Assembly: GCA_900230115.1 (NCBI GenBank)
Contig: LT907983.1
Span: 2,046,001 to 2,110,000, forward strand
Direction: 5' to 3'
Origin: Spirosomataceae bacterium TFI 002
GTDB taxonomy: Bacteria; Bacteroidota; Bacteroidia; Cytophagales; Spirosomataceae
DNA length: 64,000 bases
The position numbers were made by a program, and so were the translations under genes. A model generated the notes under the pieces. That model did no database searches, was not told the origin of the DNA, and saw only the letters and a program-made list of their open reading frames with translations. Shown one piece after another: positions 21,183 through 30,800 of the stretch; the first letter of the stretch is position 1, and each line of letters opens with the position of its first letter.

Positions 21183-21214
21183 AAAATAAATTGTTCCAAA
21201 GACAATTTATTTTT
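21183..21214 (+). terminator. AT-rich hairpin terminator
   Basis: A 12-pair perfect stem (AAAATAAATTGT with ACAATTTATTTT) around TCCAAAG ends in a T run. It lies 60 bases after the coiled-coil gene. Confidence 0.75.
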
Positions 21215-21309
21215 CTCCAAATTTTCCGACTTAACTCACTTAGAACACTGTTTTCTTGTTCGCAAACAGTCCCCATTTAGGGACATAGGGAATAGCTCTA
21301 ATCTATTCT

Positions 21310-21371
21310 TTAAGTGGTTATTTGAATCCTACTAATTCTTAAAATAGTGATTATTGGACATAACCACTTAA
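21310..21371. repeat. 12-base perfect inverted repeat upstream of the defence genes
   Basis: TTAAGTGGTTAT at 21310-21321 is the exact reverse complement of ATAACCACTTAA at 21360-21371, with a 38-base spacer. The 397-base gap (21123-21519) holds no gene. The repeat could be a paired operator or the ends of a small element. Confidence 0.5.
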
Positions 21372-21519
21372 TTATTAACTCATTAGATACTTTTTTCTAT
21401 CCCGATTTTTAGTCCTTTCTTCTTTAAAAATCTTTCGACTCCTTTGAAAAACTTTTGCCCTGGACTTTGATCAACATGGTTTTAATCTTTGGGACACGGA
21501 GCAAATAAATAATTTGAAG

Positions 21520-21897
21520 ATGTTAAGAATATTTGAAATACTTACTAATACCAATAAAGAAACGAACAACCCTTTTGGCTTACTCTTTCAATACGGCTAT
21601 AAAGCAATATTAGCTTCATGCCTATTCTTCATTATAGGAGAGCCTGCTCCAGCTTGGTTTATTTTAGTTCTCGGTATTCTAATTTTTGGTGCGGCAATGA
21701 TTTTAAATTTAGTTTCTATTTATAGAAACATAGATGACTCTAAAAGTGAAAATATTCAAATTCAAAAATTAAAGAGCCAACAAAACTATTCATTTCGTAA
21801 ATCACTACAAAACCAATTAAATACCTATAATATAAAATATAAAGCCAGTAATGACAGGAAAAAACAGAGTAGAGTAGGGGTGAATATAAGGACTTAA
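21520..21897 (+). CDS. Small two-helix membrane protein, unknown
   Basis: 125 residues from the ATG at 21520 (a TTG two codons upstream is possible). Two hydrophobic helices (AILASCLFFIIG and WFILVLGILIFGAAMIL) form a hairpin and are followed by a basic, Gln/Asn/Lys-rich cytoplasmic tail. No family is recognised. It ends 21 bases before the partial hsdS gene and in the same orientation, so it may be the first gene of the defence operon. Confidence 0.55.
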   Translation: MLRIFEILTNTNKETNNPFGLLFQYGYKAILASCLFFIIGEPAPAWFILVLGILIFGAAMILNLVSIYRNIDDSKSENIQIQKLKSQQNYSFRKSLQNQLNTYNIKYKASNDRKKQSRVGVNIRT

Positions 21898-21918
21898 GCT
21901 ATAATAATAGAATTTCTA

Positions 21919-22548
21919 TTGAATAAAAAATTACTTAATTATCAAAAATTACATACCTTTGCATCACCCAAGAAGAAAACAAAATTGACAAGAAGTATAT
22001 CAAATATCGCAACAATTAAATCTGGTGTCTATGCCAAGACAGCCACAGAAGGAGATTGCCTCTATTTACAAGGCAAAGACTTTAGTGAATCTGGAGAGTT
22101 GGACACTTCATTAGCACCAAGTGTAAGAGTGGCTGACGCCAACCCTAAGCACTTCCTTAATCATAACGATATCCTATTGCTGGCAAGAGGAGATAACAAC
22201 GCAGCGTTCCTTTTCACTAATACCGAATATCCTGCTCTTGCTTCACCAACTTTTCTGGTACTTACAGTGAATGAGTTTGATATTCAACCAGAATTTTTGC
22301 TCTGGTACCTGAACTCTTACCTTGGTCAAAAGCGACTTAAAAGAGAGTCCAAAGGGTCTTCGATCCAATCTATTACAATTAAGACTTTAGCAAATATTGA
22401 AATTGATATTCCTCCTATGAATATACAAGATCAAATAGTTGCTATCGCTAACCTTAGTACAAGACGTACGAAACTAAGCACAGAACTAAATCACCTAAAA
22501 AGAAAAGAGGTAGAATTACTATTATTTGAAACCGCTAAAAAACAATGA
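21919..22548 (+). CDS. Half-size type I restriction specificity subunit (HsdS-like)
   Basis: 209 residues, about half a normal HsdS, with one target-recognition domain and one coiled-coil helix. Seen are FLNHNDILLLARGDNNAAFLF, LLWYLNSYLGQKRLKRESKG, the family-like SSIQSITIKTLANIEIDIPP and a C-terminal helix QIVAIANLSTRRTKLSTELN. It starts with TTG; there is no in-frame ATG before the conserved region. Single-TRD subunits can dimerise to recognise symmetric sites. It overlaps hsdM by four bases (ATGA), so the two are translationally coupled. Confidence 0.8.
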   Translation: MNKKLLNYQKLHTFASPKKKTKLTRSISNIATIKSGVYAKTATEGDCLYLQGKDFSESGELDTSLAPSVRVADANPKHFLNHNDILLLARGDNNAAFLFTNTEYPALASPTFLVLTVNEFDIQPEFLLWYLNSYLGQKRLKRESKGSSIQSITIKTLANIEIDIPPMNIQDQIVAIANLSTRRTKLSTELNHLKRKEVELLLFETAKKQ

Positions 22549-24101
22549 CACAAAAAGACATCAACGACGCAGTATGGAAAGCATGTGATACTTTTAGAGG
22601 GAGTATAGACCCTAGTATTTACAAAGATTATGTGCTTACCATGCTTTTTATAAAGTACCTAAGTGACGTTCATGACGACAAAATGAACGCATACTTAGAA
22701 AAGTATAAGGGTGATGAGGCAAGAGCCGAAAGAGCCATGAAACATGAGCGTTTTGTAGTCCCTGTAAATAGCCATTTCAAATACTTATACGATCATAGAA
22801 ATGAAACTAATATTGGTGAGCTAATTGACATAGCTCTGGCGGATCTCCAAGAAGCAAACAGAGAAAAGCTCTATTCCGATGATGGTGCTGGAATCTTTCA
22901 AAACATCAGATTCAATAGCACTGTTCTTGGTGATCAGAAGGACAAAAATACGAGACTCAAGAACCTACTCATAGACTTTAATTCAGATAAGCTTAATCTT
23001 CGCCCATCACTACTTGGTGGTAAGGACATCATTGGTGGAGCATACGAATTTTTGATCTCCAACTTTGCAAGCGATGCCGGTAAAAAGGCTGGAGAGTTTT
23101 ATTCACCCACGGAAGTATCTACTTTATTAGCAAAACTTACAAAATCAGCTCCTGGTGCAAGAATATCGGACCCCACCTGCGGTTCTGCCTCATTACTAAT
23201 CAAAGCTGGTCAAGAAGTGGGTTCCGATAATTTTTCTCTTTACGGTCAAGAGGCAAATGGAAGCACCTGGGCTTTGGCTGTTATAAATATGTTCTTGCAT
23301 GGTTTCGACAATTCAATCATACGCTGGGGAGATACCATTCGCAATCCAAAACTAAAGGAAGGCGGAGTTCTCATGAAATTCGACACCGTAGTTGCCAATC
23401 CTCCATTCTCGCTTGATAAATGGGGTAAAGTAGAGGAAAAAGATGGAGATGTATCTGTAGTGAGCTATGATCCAGAAACGGATCAATACAATCGTTTTTG
23501 GAGGGGAGTGCCACCCAAAAGCAAAGGAGACTGGGCATTTATATGTCACATGATAGAAACCACCTACGAAGGAACAGGAATTGTTGGGGTCATCGTCCCT
23601 CACGGTGTACTTTTTAGAGGTTCTTCCGAAGGTAGGATTAGACAAAAAACGATTGAAGAAAACATCCTTGAGGCTGTAATTGGCTTACCTGCCAACTTAT
23701 TTTATGGAACAGGAATACCAGCTGCAATTCTCATTTTTAACAAAGGCAAAATTGCAGGTACCGATGTTTTATTTATTGATGCTAGTCAGGAATATGAATC
23801 TGCCAAAAACCAAAATAAGCTTGGGGAAAAGCACATAGATCGTATAGTTAAAACTTATAGAGAATTCAAAAAAGGAAACCTAAGTCAAGGGGTAATCGAG
23901 GATAAATACAGCTACGTTGCAAGCTTTGATGAACTCAAAGAAAACGACTTTAATCTCAATATCCCACGATACGTTGACACTTTTGAAGAAGAACAAGAAG
24001 TAGACATTAAGAAGGTAAAAGAAGAAATAAGCACATTAGAAAAAGAATTATCACTGGTAGAAAAACAAATGGCCGAATATTTAAAAACTATTATTGATTA
24101 A
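22545..24101 (+). CDS. hsdM: Type I restriction-modification methyltransferase subunit HsdM
   Basis: 518 residues, standard HsdM length. The N-terminal helical domain begins DINDAVWKACDTFRGSIDP. SAM motif I is DPTCGSASLLIKAG and the N6-adenine catalytic motif IV is NPPFSL at about residue 285. It methylates adenine in the target set by HsdS, protecting host DNA in the cytoplasm. A C-terminal helix rich in Glu/Lys (about 480-518) would pack on HsdS. It is coupled to the half-size S gene upstream and followed after three bases by the HhH gene. Confidence 0.95.
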   Translation: MTQKDINDAVWKACDTFRGSIDPSIYKDYVLTMLFIKYLSDVHDDKMNAYLEKYKGDEARAERAMKHERFVVPVNSHFKYLYDHRNETNIGELIDIALADLQEANREKLYSDDGAGIFQNIRFNSTVLGDQKDKNTRLKNLLIDFNSDKLNLRPSLLGGKDIIGGAYEFLISNFASDAGKKAGEFYSPTEVSTLLAKLTKSAPGARISDPTCGSASLLIKAGQEVGSDNFSLYGQEANGSTWALAVINMFLHGFDNSIIRWGDTIRNPKLKEGGVLMKFDTVVANPPFSLDKWGKVEEKDGDVSVVSYDPETDQYNRFWRGVPPKSKGDWAFICHMIETTYEGTGIVGVIVPHGVLFRGSSEGRIRQKTIEENILEAVIGLPANLFYGTGIPAAILIFNKGKIAGTDVLFIDASQEYESAKNQNKLGEKHIDRIVKTYREFKKGNLSQGVIEDKYSYVASFDELKENDFNLNIPRYVDTFEEEQEVDIKKVKEEISTLEKELSLVEKQMAEYLKTIID

Positions 24102-24104
24102 CAA

Positions 24105-24872
24105 ATGAACACACAACTTGAGAAAAAGCTAAATGAAATTTACGAATTCCTTATAAACAATAGGAAATACAATTCCTTTGTACACTTACTAGAATACAGG
24201 CAAGCATTAGTTCCATTCCAAACTGATAGGGACAAAATAATAAGCCTGATGCACTACATTGCTGGTACGCAGAGCCAACCTAACATGTCGAGCCTAGCCA
24301 GTTTTTTTGAGGATTTACATATTCACATAAGGTTCGACACCTTTGAAAACTTCGTTGACTCATTAGACGACATTCCAAACAAGCCAGGTTCACCCTCTAA
24401 AGCTTCCATTGCTGAGAGCTATTGGGTTAAGCTCCAAAGACTTCAACATAAACCTGGTTGGGGACCTAAAACCGCTGCTCTATTCTGCAAAGCGATGTTT
24501 AAGCTCCATAACGAATATGACGAAGAATTAGGCATCTGGGATGTTAACAGAAACATCGCATTGCGAAGCAAAGACGGTCTAAAACTACCTGTAGACACTG
24601 TCATCATAAGAATTTTTGAAGAACTGGGTTTAAAGCCTGCAACATTCAAGTCCATTAATGAGCTTCTGAAACATAAAAAATGGGACATAGAAGTTTGGGA
24701 CGACCTTTGGTTTTGGGGTTTCATCACCCAAAGAACCAAAGGTAATACAAGGGACATCGTCTATAATCCTGAGAAATTGTGGACGCTTTTGGCTATCCCA
24801 AAAGACAAGAATACTCTTCAAGCAATTACAATCAAAGCGAGTGAATTTATACAACTATTAAAAGGAATCTAA
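24105..24872 (+). CDS. HhH-GPD (endonuclease III/glycosylase-like) protein in CBASS context
   Basis: 255 residues. The segment KPGWGPKTAALFCKAMF (about 117-132) is a helix-hairpin-helix with the Lys at about 122 that is catalytic in bifunctional glycosylases. LPVDTVIIRIFEELGL (161-176) gives the conserved Asp at about 164, as in the VDTH region of endonuclease III. The spacing between the two is longer than in EndoIII and no Fe-S cysteine cluster is present. By inference it acts on DNA bases or abasic sites. It sits 3 bases after hsdM and 1 base before a CD-NTase gene, the place often taken by a CBASS effector. I know no described CBASS effector of this type. Confidence 0.6.
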   Translation: MNTQLEKKLNEIYEFLINNRKYNSFVHLLEYRQALVPFQTDRDKIISLMHYIAGTQSQPNMSSLASFFEDLHIHIRFDTFENFVDSLDDIPNKPGSPSKASIAESYWVKLQRLQHKPGWGPKTAALFCKAMFKLHNEYDEELGIWDVNRNIALRSKDGLKLPVDTVIIRIFEELGLKPATFKSINELLKHKKWDIEVWDDLWFWGFITQRTKGNTRDIVYNPEKLWTLLAIPKDKNTLQAITIKASEFIQLLKGI

Positions 24873-24873
24873 A

Positions 24874-26127
24874 ATGCTTTCAAAAGAAGAACAAGAACAA
24901 TTTAGTAAGATTTTTGAAGAGCTAGGGAAAACCCTAGATATCTCAGAAACCCAATTTAACGCCGCCGTAGCCAGCTACCAGGCTGTTGGCAATCAATTGA
25001 CAAAAGAAGGCTCAGCATTGGCTATTTATCAGCCTGAGATATTACCGCAAGGCTCTTTCATGCTTGGAACAATGATAAAACCCATCTCCGAGGAAGACGA
25101 CATTGACATAGATTTGGTATGCAATCTACATGGCAAAAATCCATTTTGGACACAGCAAAAACTTAAAGAAGAGGTAGGAAAGCAACTGGCAGAAAATATG
25201 GTCTATAAAGACATGATGGAAGATAAAAGGAGATGCTGGACTCTCACATATCGCAAAGACTCTCCAAACCTTAAGGAAAGATATCATATGGATATACTCC
25301 CATCGATCGTAAATAGTAATTATAAAATTACCCTAGAGCGAGAACTCAAAATGGCCTTGGACATGAGTACCACTAAGCAACTAGAAATCTGTATAACTGA
25401 TAATCAAACGAATAATTATCGTACTGAAACAGACCATCAGAAATGGCTTCTCACCAACCCTTTTGGCTATGGAAAATGGTTTTTTGACAGAGCTATAAAT
25501 AATTCAGATTTATACAAAGAACTTTCAAGAGCAATTAGGCCAGTACCAGAGTATTCCAATAAGAAGCTAGTCTTGCAGCGTGTCGTTCAAATACTCAAGC
25601 GTCACCGAGACATCATATGGTACAATAGAACCGACAAAGACGACAAGCCAATTTCTATCATTATAACAACCCTTGCAGCTAAAGCTTACAAAAAGGAGCA
25701 AAACCTGATGGAAACACTATTAAATGTAGTTGAAAGAATGGGCAACGAAATAGAAGAAAAGTATTCCATTCAACACGGAGATTATATCAAATGGATAGCC
25801 AATCCAGTAAACGATAAAGAAAACTTTGCCGACAAATGGCCTGATAACCCAAGAAAAGAGGACAACTTTTATGATTGGTTAAAGGCTGTTAAGCTTGATT
25901 TGAACAAGATTATAGCTAAAAAAGGCTTGGGTCTTCCAGATATTGGAGAGGCAATGTCTCAACCTTTTGGTAAAGACTTGGTAAAGAATGCTTTCACATC
26001 CTATGGAGAACTCAGTTTATTATCAAGGACTGATGGAAACATGAAAATGGCTGCCTCAACTGGAATATTAAGTTCAGTTGGTCGCACCATAGTCCCAGCA
26101 CATCAACCCTTTGGAGCTAATGAATAG
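24874..26127 (+). CDS. CD-NTase-like nucleotidyltransferase (CBASS cyclase)
   Basis: 417 residues. The N-terminal nucleotidyltransferase core has PQGSFMLGTMI (GS at 60-61), the metal pair in DDIDIDLVC (Asp78 and Asp80) and a third acidic residue in YHMDILPSI (Asp140). This is the layout of cGAS/DncV-like enzymes that make cyclic oligonucleotides after phage sensing. The C-terminal helical domain contains VLQRVVQILKRHRDI, which fits the OAS-type lid. The product cannot be told from sequence. It overlaps the E2-like gene by 8 bases, giving a short type II CBASS pair. Alternative: another MNT/OAS-class NTase with a non-signalling role. Confidence 0.82.
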   Translation: MLSKEEQEQFSKIFEELGKTLDISETQFNAAVASYQAVGNQLTKEGSALAIYQPEILPQGSFMLGTMIKPISEEDDIDIDLVCNLHGKNPFWTQQKLKEEVGKQLAENMVYKDMMEDKRRCWTLTYRKDSPNLKERYHMDILPSIVNSNYKITLERELKMALDMSTTKQLEICITDNQTNNYRTETDHQKWLLTNPFGYGKWFFDRAINNSDLYKELSRAIRPVPEYSNKKLVLQRVVQILKRHRDIIWYNRTDKDDKPISIIITTLAAKAYKKEQNLMETLLNVVERMGNEIEEKYSIQHGDYIKWIANPVNDKENFADKWPDNPRKEDNFYDWLKAVKLDLNKIIAKKGLGLPDIGEAMSQPFGKDLVKNAFTSYGELSLLSRTDGNMKMAASTGILSSVGRTIVPAHQPFGANE

Positions 26128-26545
26128 GATATCGCTAGTAATCCAAGAGGGAGCTCTAAAGTCTTATTTTCCCGATAGTCAAGTATCAAGAGTAGGCGAA
26201 AAAGAACTAATATGGAAAGGAACATTGAAACCAACAGCTCTTAGCCCTACCTATACGATCAAGCTGCATTACAAAACTGGTAAAAACCCAACGGTCTATG
26301 TTATAAATCCAAAGCCACTAAAACTCCCTGAAGGTAAAGATCAGCTACCGCACGTTTACAGTACAAAACACCAACAGCTATGCTTGTATTACCCAAAAGA
26401 CAAAGAATGGAATCCAAGTATGTTGTACGTACGCTCACTCATTCCATGGACATCAGAGTGGCTCTTACACTATGAGATTTTTGTGTGTACAGGTGTGTGG
26501 CATGGTGGGGGAGTAGATCACGACCCTTCTGAAAATAAACTATAA
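26120..26545 (+). CDS. E2-like ubiquitin-conjugating-fold protein (short type II CBASS)
   Basis: 141 residues from the ATG at 26120, which overlaps the cyclase stop (ATGAATAG); a TTG at 26111 is possible but less likely. DQLPHVYSTKHQQLCLYYP resembles the HPN ... C active-site region of E2 enzymes, with candidate catalytic Cys88. A C-terminal helix LIPWTSEWLLHYEIFV follows. In type II CBASS, E1/E2 proteins conjugate the cyclase C-terminus to cellular targets and raise its activity. Here only the E2 is present, as in 'short' type II loci. No E1 or JAB gene is seen in the window. Confidence 0.78.
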   Translation: MNRISLVIQEGALKSYFPDSQVSRVGEKELIWKGTLKPTALSPTYTIKLHYKTGKNPTVYVINPKPLKLPEGKDQLPHVYSTKHQQLCLYYPKDKEWNPSMLYVRSLIPWTSEWLLHYEIFVCTGVWHGGGVDHDPSENKL

Positions 26546-26580
26546 GTGAAATAGAGTTTTATAACATAAGCCGTAGATTA

Positions 26581-27810
26581 ATGAAAAATATAGCATCAAC
26601 TGTAAAACATATTATAAATCAATTACCCCCTAGTTGGGAGATAAAGTGTTTTGAAGATGTGGCTGAAATTGATGGGTCTAACCTAACAAATAGTACGGCA
26701 CTCAATTATGAATTTGAATATATCTCTTTGTCCGATATTGATTCCAAAAATAATAGATTTTCAACCTCCAAGCAGGTTTTTGGAAGGGCTCCGTCCAGAG
26801 CACGAAGAGTTGTAAAACAAGGCGACATCCTTATGTCAACCGTTCGCCCAAATTTGAAAGCATTCTATTTGATAAAAACAGAAGTTAAGAACTTAATTGC
26901 ATCCACTGGTTTTGCACTTATTACAGCTAAAGCTTGTAGTAAAGAGTATTTGTATCAATTTTTATTTAGTTCTGAAATAGAGAGGCAGCTTCATAAATTA
27001 TTAGTTGGATCAAATTATCCTGCAATTAACTCTTCAGATGTACGAAAATTAAAAATTTCTCTCCCTCCACTTCCAGAACAAAAAGCCATTGCCAGCATCC
27101 TAGCAACCTGCGACACCCAAATCAATACCCTTGAAAAACTCATCTGTCAAAAAGAGCAACAAAAAAAATGGCTCATGCAGAACCTTTTGACTGAGAAAAT
27201 TAAGTTAGTTACAAATCAAAAGAAATGGGTAGAAAGAAAGGTAAGTCAACTTTTTACACAAAAGCGTAGATATATAAATTGGGATGAAAAAGAGCAGTAC
27301 AATTTAATTAGCATCAAAAGGCGTAATGGAGGTATTTTTTATAGACCACCGCTGCATGGTTATGATATTGGAGTAAAGAAGTTGAAAGAGGTAAAAGTTT
27401 CTGATTTTGTAATATCCAAACGACAAGCCTCTCACGGAGCATGGGCAGTTGTTGAAAAAAAATTCGATAAAGCTCATATTTCTGATGAATATGTAAGCCT
27501 TGAGGTTTTACCTCAATTTCTTGATCCAAGCTTTTGGAAATGGTATTGTCAACTCCCGATATTAACACATTGTGCCAATATTGACTCAAATGGTGTACAT
27601 ATAGAGAAATCAATATTTGATTATTCTCTATTTAAAAAAAGAAAAATTGCGATTCCTGAATCTCTTGAAGAACAACAAGCAATCGCCCAAGTCCTCACAA
27701 CTGCCGAGAAAGAGATTTCCCTCCTAAAAGCTAAAACTGAAAAGCTAAGAGAATCTAAAAAAGGCCTAATGCAACAACTATTAACAGGCAAAAAACGAGT
27801 GAAAATATAA
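26581..27810 (+). CDS. hsdS: Type I restriction specificity subunit HsdS, two-domain
   Basis: 409 residues with two target-recognition domains, each followed by a conserved helix: LPPLPEQKAIASILATCDTQ near residue 160 and SLEEQQAIAQVLTTAEKEIS near 365. The layout TRD1-helix-TRD2-helix is the normal HsdS form and defines a bipartite DNA target. It lies 35 bases after the E2 gene and overlaps the SEC-C gene by one base (TAATGG). The first TRD carries DILMSTVRPNLKAFYLI and the second DFVISKRQASHGAWAVV, typical of such domains. Confidence 0.92.
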   Translation: MKNIASTVKHIINQLPPSWEIKCFEDVAEIDGSNLTNSTALNYEFEYISLSDIDSKNNRFSTSKQVFGRAPSRARRVVKQGDILMSTVRPNLKAFYLIKTEVKNLIASTGFALITAKACSKEYLYQFLFSSEIERQLHKLLVGSNYPAINSSDVRKLKISLPPLPEQKAIASILATCDTQINTLEKLICQKEQQKKWLMQNLLTEKIKLVTNQKKWVERKVSQLFTQKRRYINWDEKEQYNLISIKRRNGGIFYRPPLHGYDIGVKKLKEVKVSDFVISKRQASHGAWAVVEKKFDKAHISDEYVSLEVLPQFLDPSFWKWYCQLPILTHCANIDSNGVHIEKSIFDYSLFKKRKIAIPESLEEQQAIAQVLTTAEKEISLLKAKTEKLRESKKGLMQQLLTGKKRVKI

Positions 27811-30800
27811 TGGCTTCAAAACGTAACCAACTTTGTGAATGTGGCAGTGGGAAAAAGTACAAGAAATGTTGTATCGACAGTCCATTATCTTCGAGTAAAA
27901 GAGAACCAAAGTTCTCGGACTATAATAAATTAGACCTAATTAAAACGATATCATCTTTATCCTTGGTGCCAGATAATTCAGATAAAATTATTCGCTTGGA
28001 AAGTATAATGAATCAAATTTTAAAACAAAAAGATGAAGGAAAGGAACGAATAGAAGTAGAAACTTTAAAAGAAATATGTAAATCCAATTATGCCTTCAAT
28101 GCAATGGAAGACCCTTCTGAAAATTGCTTTACGGAGATCATAACCTATTATGGAGGAGATTATATAATTTATCCAGGAATTACAGAAAATGGCAACTATG
28201 TTTTGCAAAGACTCCTAAATACCATTTTTGAAATTCAAGCATTCACCTTTTCCGATGAATTTAAAAGTCAGATAAACGAAGCAGCGTTATTATGCCTTGG
28301 GCTATCAAACCAAATTTCAGAAAAATTAGGTAGCAAAAGATATGAAATATATGATGCTCAGGGTGGTTTGCTATTTTTCCCTAGTGAAGTCAAAATCAAT
28401 CAAATCACCAAAGCCATTGAGTTATCTGAATCTGAAATGGAGGACTTTTTAAGCAAATACGGTATTTCACTAGAGACATTGCATTATTTCTTATTTGAAA
28501 ATTCTAACCAAGATACAAGTGACATATTTATAAACAACCCTATTTATAAGGATGAATCCAGTTATGTAATAGCATCACCTACCACGTTAAGTTATGCTTT
28601 GACTAATTATATTTGGGAAGTATCAGGAAAACACGAAAATAGAGCCTACCTAGAAACATCTTATAAAATATACTGGTGGAATGAAGCCCAATTAAAGTTA
28701 CAAAAAATGGGTTTTGCTAGGTTTTCGTTAAATAAGGATAAAGTAGACCATAACAATACCAATGGGTATTATCAGTTTGACTCTGATAAAGTGGCGTTTA
28801 TTTATATCAAAGATTCTAAAGATGATTTTAAAGCGAATCTTGAGAATTTGAAGCTCCTCCATTCTGACAAAAAAAAGTATTCAGATCACCAAATACTTGA
28901 AATAGAAATTATTCCAGTATTTGGTGTTGAAACATTTACTTTACAGGAAAATATAAATAAGAATTTCAAGCTGCATATTCCAATGCCTGAATTCGACATT
29001 CTGAGTATACTTAAATTGGCTGATGCCATTGACCTTTGGAAATTTGCCCAAATTTTGCATAATAAAATTGCAAACGGCTTTAGAATAATACCATCATCGT
29101 TTTTAGATTTATTTAAGTTCTACGTAGATAAAGACTACTCTTTTTATCAAAATGACAACTATTCTTTAGATGGCTTATTTGGACTGATTTCTAATGCAAA
29201 GGAGTGGCGAATTAATTCAAAAACAGAACCTGATATACATACTAGAATTAAAGAAATAGATACTTATCAGGTAAATATTAAGGTACAAAGAATTAGCAGT
29301 TTAGAAAGTATTTATCACCAGCAAAATATAGAGACAAACCTTTTGTTGGATTCTTATTTTCAACCTATTTGGGTATCTCCTCAGAGTATTGATTTTCCAA
29401 AAGAAGCAGGGGAGATAGTTAAGGGATTGGCAAATGTAATTGCATTTTGGATATATCAATTAGAAGATATCTTTTTTGAACCATTAAAGTTGCTTGGAGA
29501 CAAGCCGATACAGTTTGAGTTTAATGTCTCCGACTGGAAAGATTTTATAGAACCTTTACCATCATTAGAAGCCCAGGAATTATCACATGAAAGCTTCGGT
29601 CCAATTGTTAAGGACAACTTAATTATATTGACCATTCCAATTGACTTTGTTAAAAAAGCCTATAGTCCTCAAAATGAAGGGGAAAGAGGACTTTTGAAAA
29701 CAATAATATTCTCTCTTAACACACTTCTAGAAAATAGTAATTTTAAAAAAGTTGAAAACATAGAGACCATAATAAACAACATTGCTCCATTGGGAACTAA
29801 AAAGAAGCTAAATGTTTACTTTCCAGATGACAACCTTTTAAAAGATCCTACAAATGTCCGAGGATATAGATTATTACAGAAGCATGACGTGAGTATTCTA
29901 CTTGATAATTTACCCACCCTTTTGGGTTTGAATTGTCCTAAAAAAGATAAAGAGCTAGATAGGAAAGAAAAGCAGGACTTATTAAATGACATTACCAAAG
30001 TTGCCTTCCTGCCATTGTTAAAGGATAGAATTAACAGATTAGATAATGTTGATTTGTTAATAAAGCTAATTGAATTTAACGAAGCAATTATTTTTAGACG
30101 TGAACTACTAAAATTTCAAATACCATCTAAAATCGCTTGTGGTTTACAGGATGAAAAATCAAATAAGGAATTAATAGATATTTTAAGCGACTTTGATAAA
30201 ACCACAATTTCAATAAGGTGCTTAATAGAGCATATCGTTGCCGAGCAAGTTAGTGGGCATGTTTCACCATCAATGACTGACATTGATGAGCTAGTGGCAA
30301 TAATGAATCAAGTCATGGAATGGGGGGCTCTTTCTGATCAAATATATTTCAATATAATGGATGAAAGAATAGCAGTTCTACCATCGGGAAGAATTGGAAC
30401 AGATAAAAACCTTGAGGAAGCATTCCGTCACTTCCAAAAAATTAAATCGAGAGAGGGCGTTGCAGATGTCATAGAAAACTTTATTTATTCATTTCCAAAG
30501 CTGAATAAAAATAACGGGAAGGAAATACCCACCGGTTTAGATAAGGCATTTTTGGCTGACTACAAAATATCATTTACTCGCCTATTTGAATTTATGGATA
30601 CCCTATTTCAAATAGGGCTTGATCAGCAAATGTCTTATAACAAAATCGAGGTATCTACATTAAAGTCAGAATTATTGAATAATGGCTTTAGTATTTCCGA
30701 AATAGATAATGCCCTTGCCTACTTATGTTTGACAAAAAGAGGCTCAGTCGATCAAAAGCCTGATGGCTATGAATATTATGATATTATTCCATGGCGATTT

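Noticed and set aside
26111-26119. TTG at 26111 as start of the E2-like gene
   Set aside because: The ATG at 26120 overlaps the cyclase stop in the common ATGA-like manner and leaves the fold complete.
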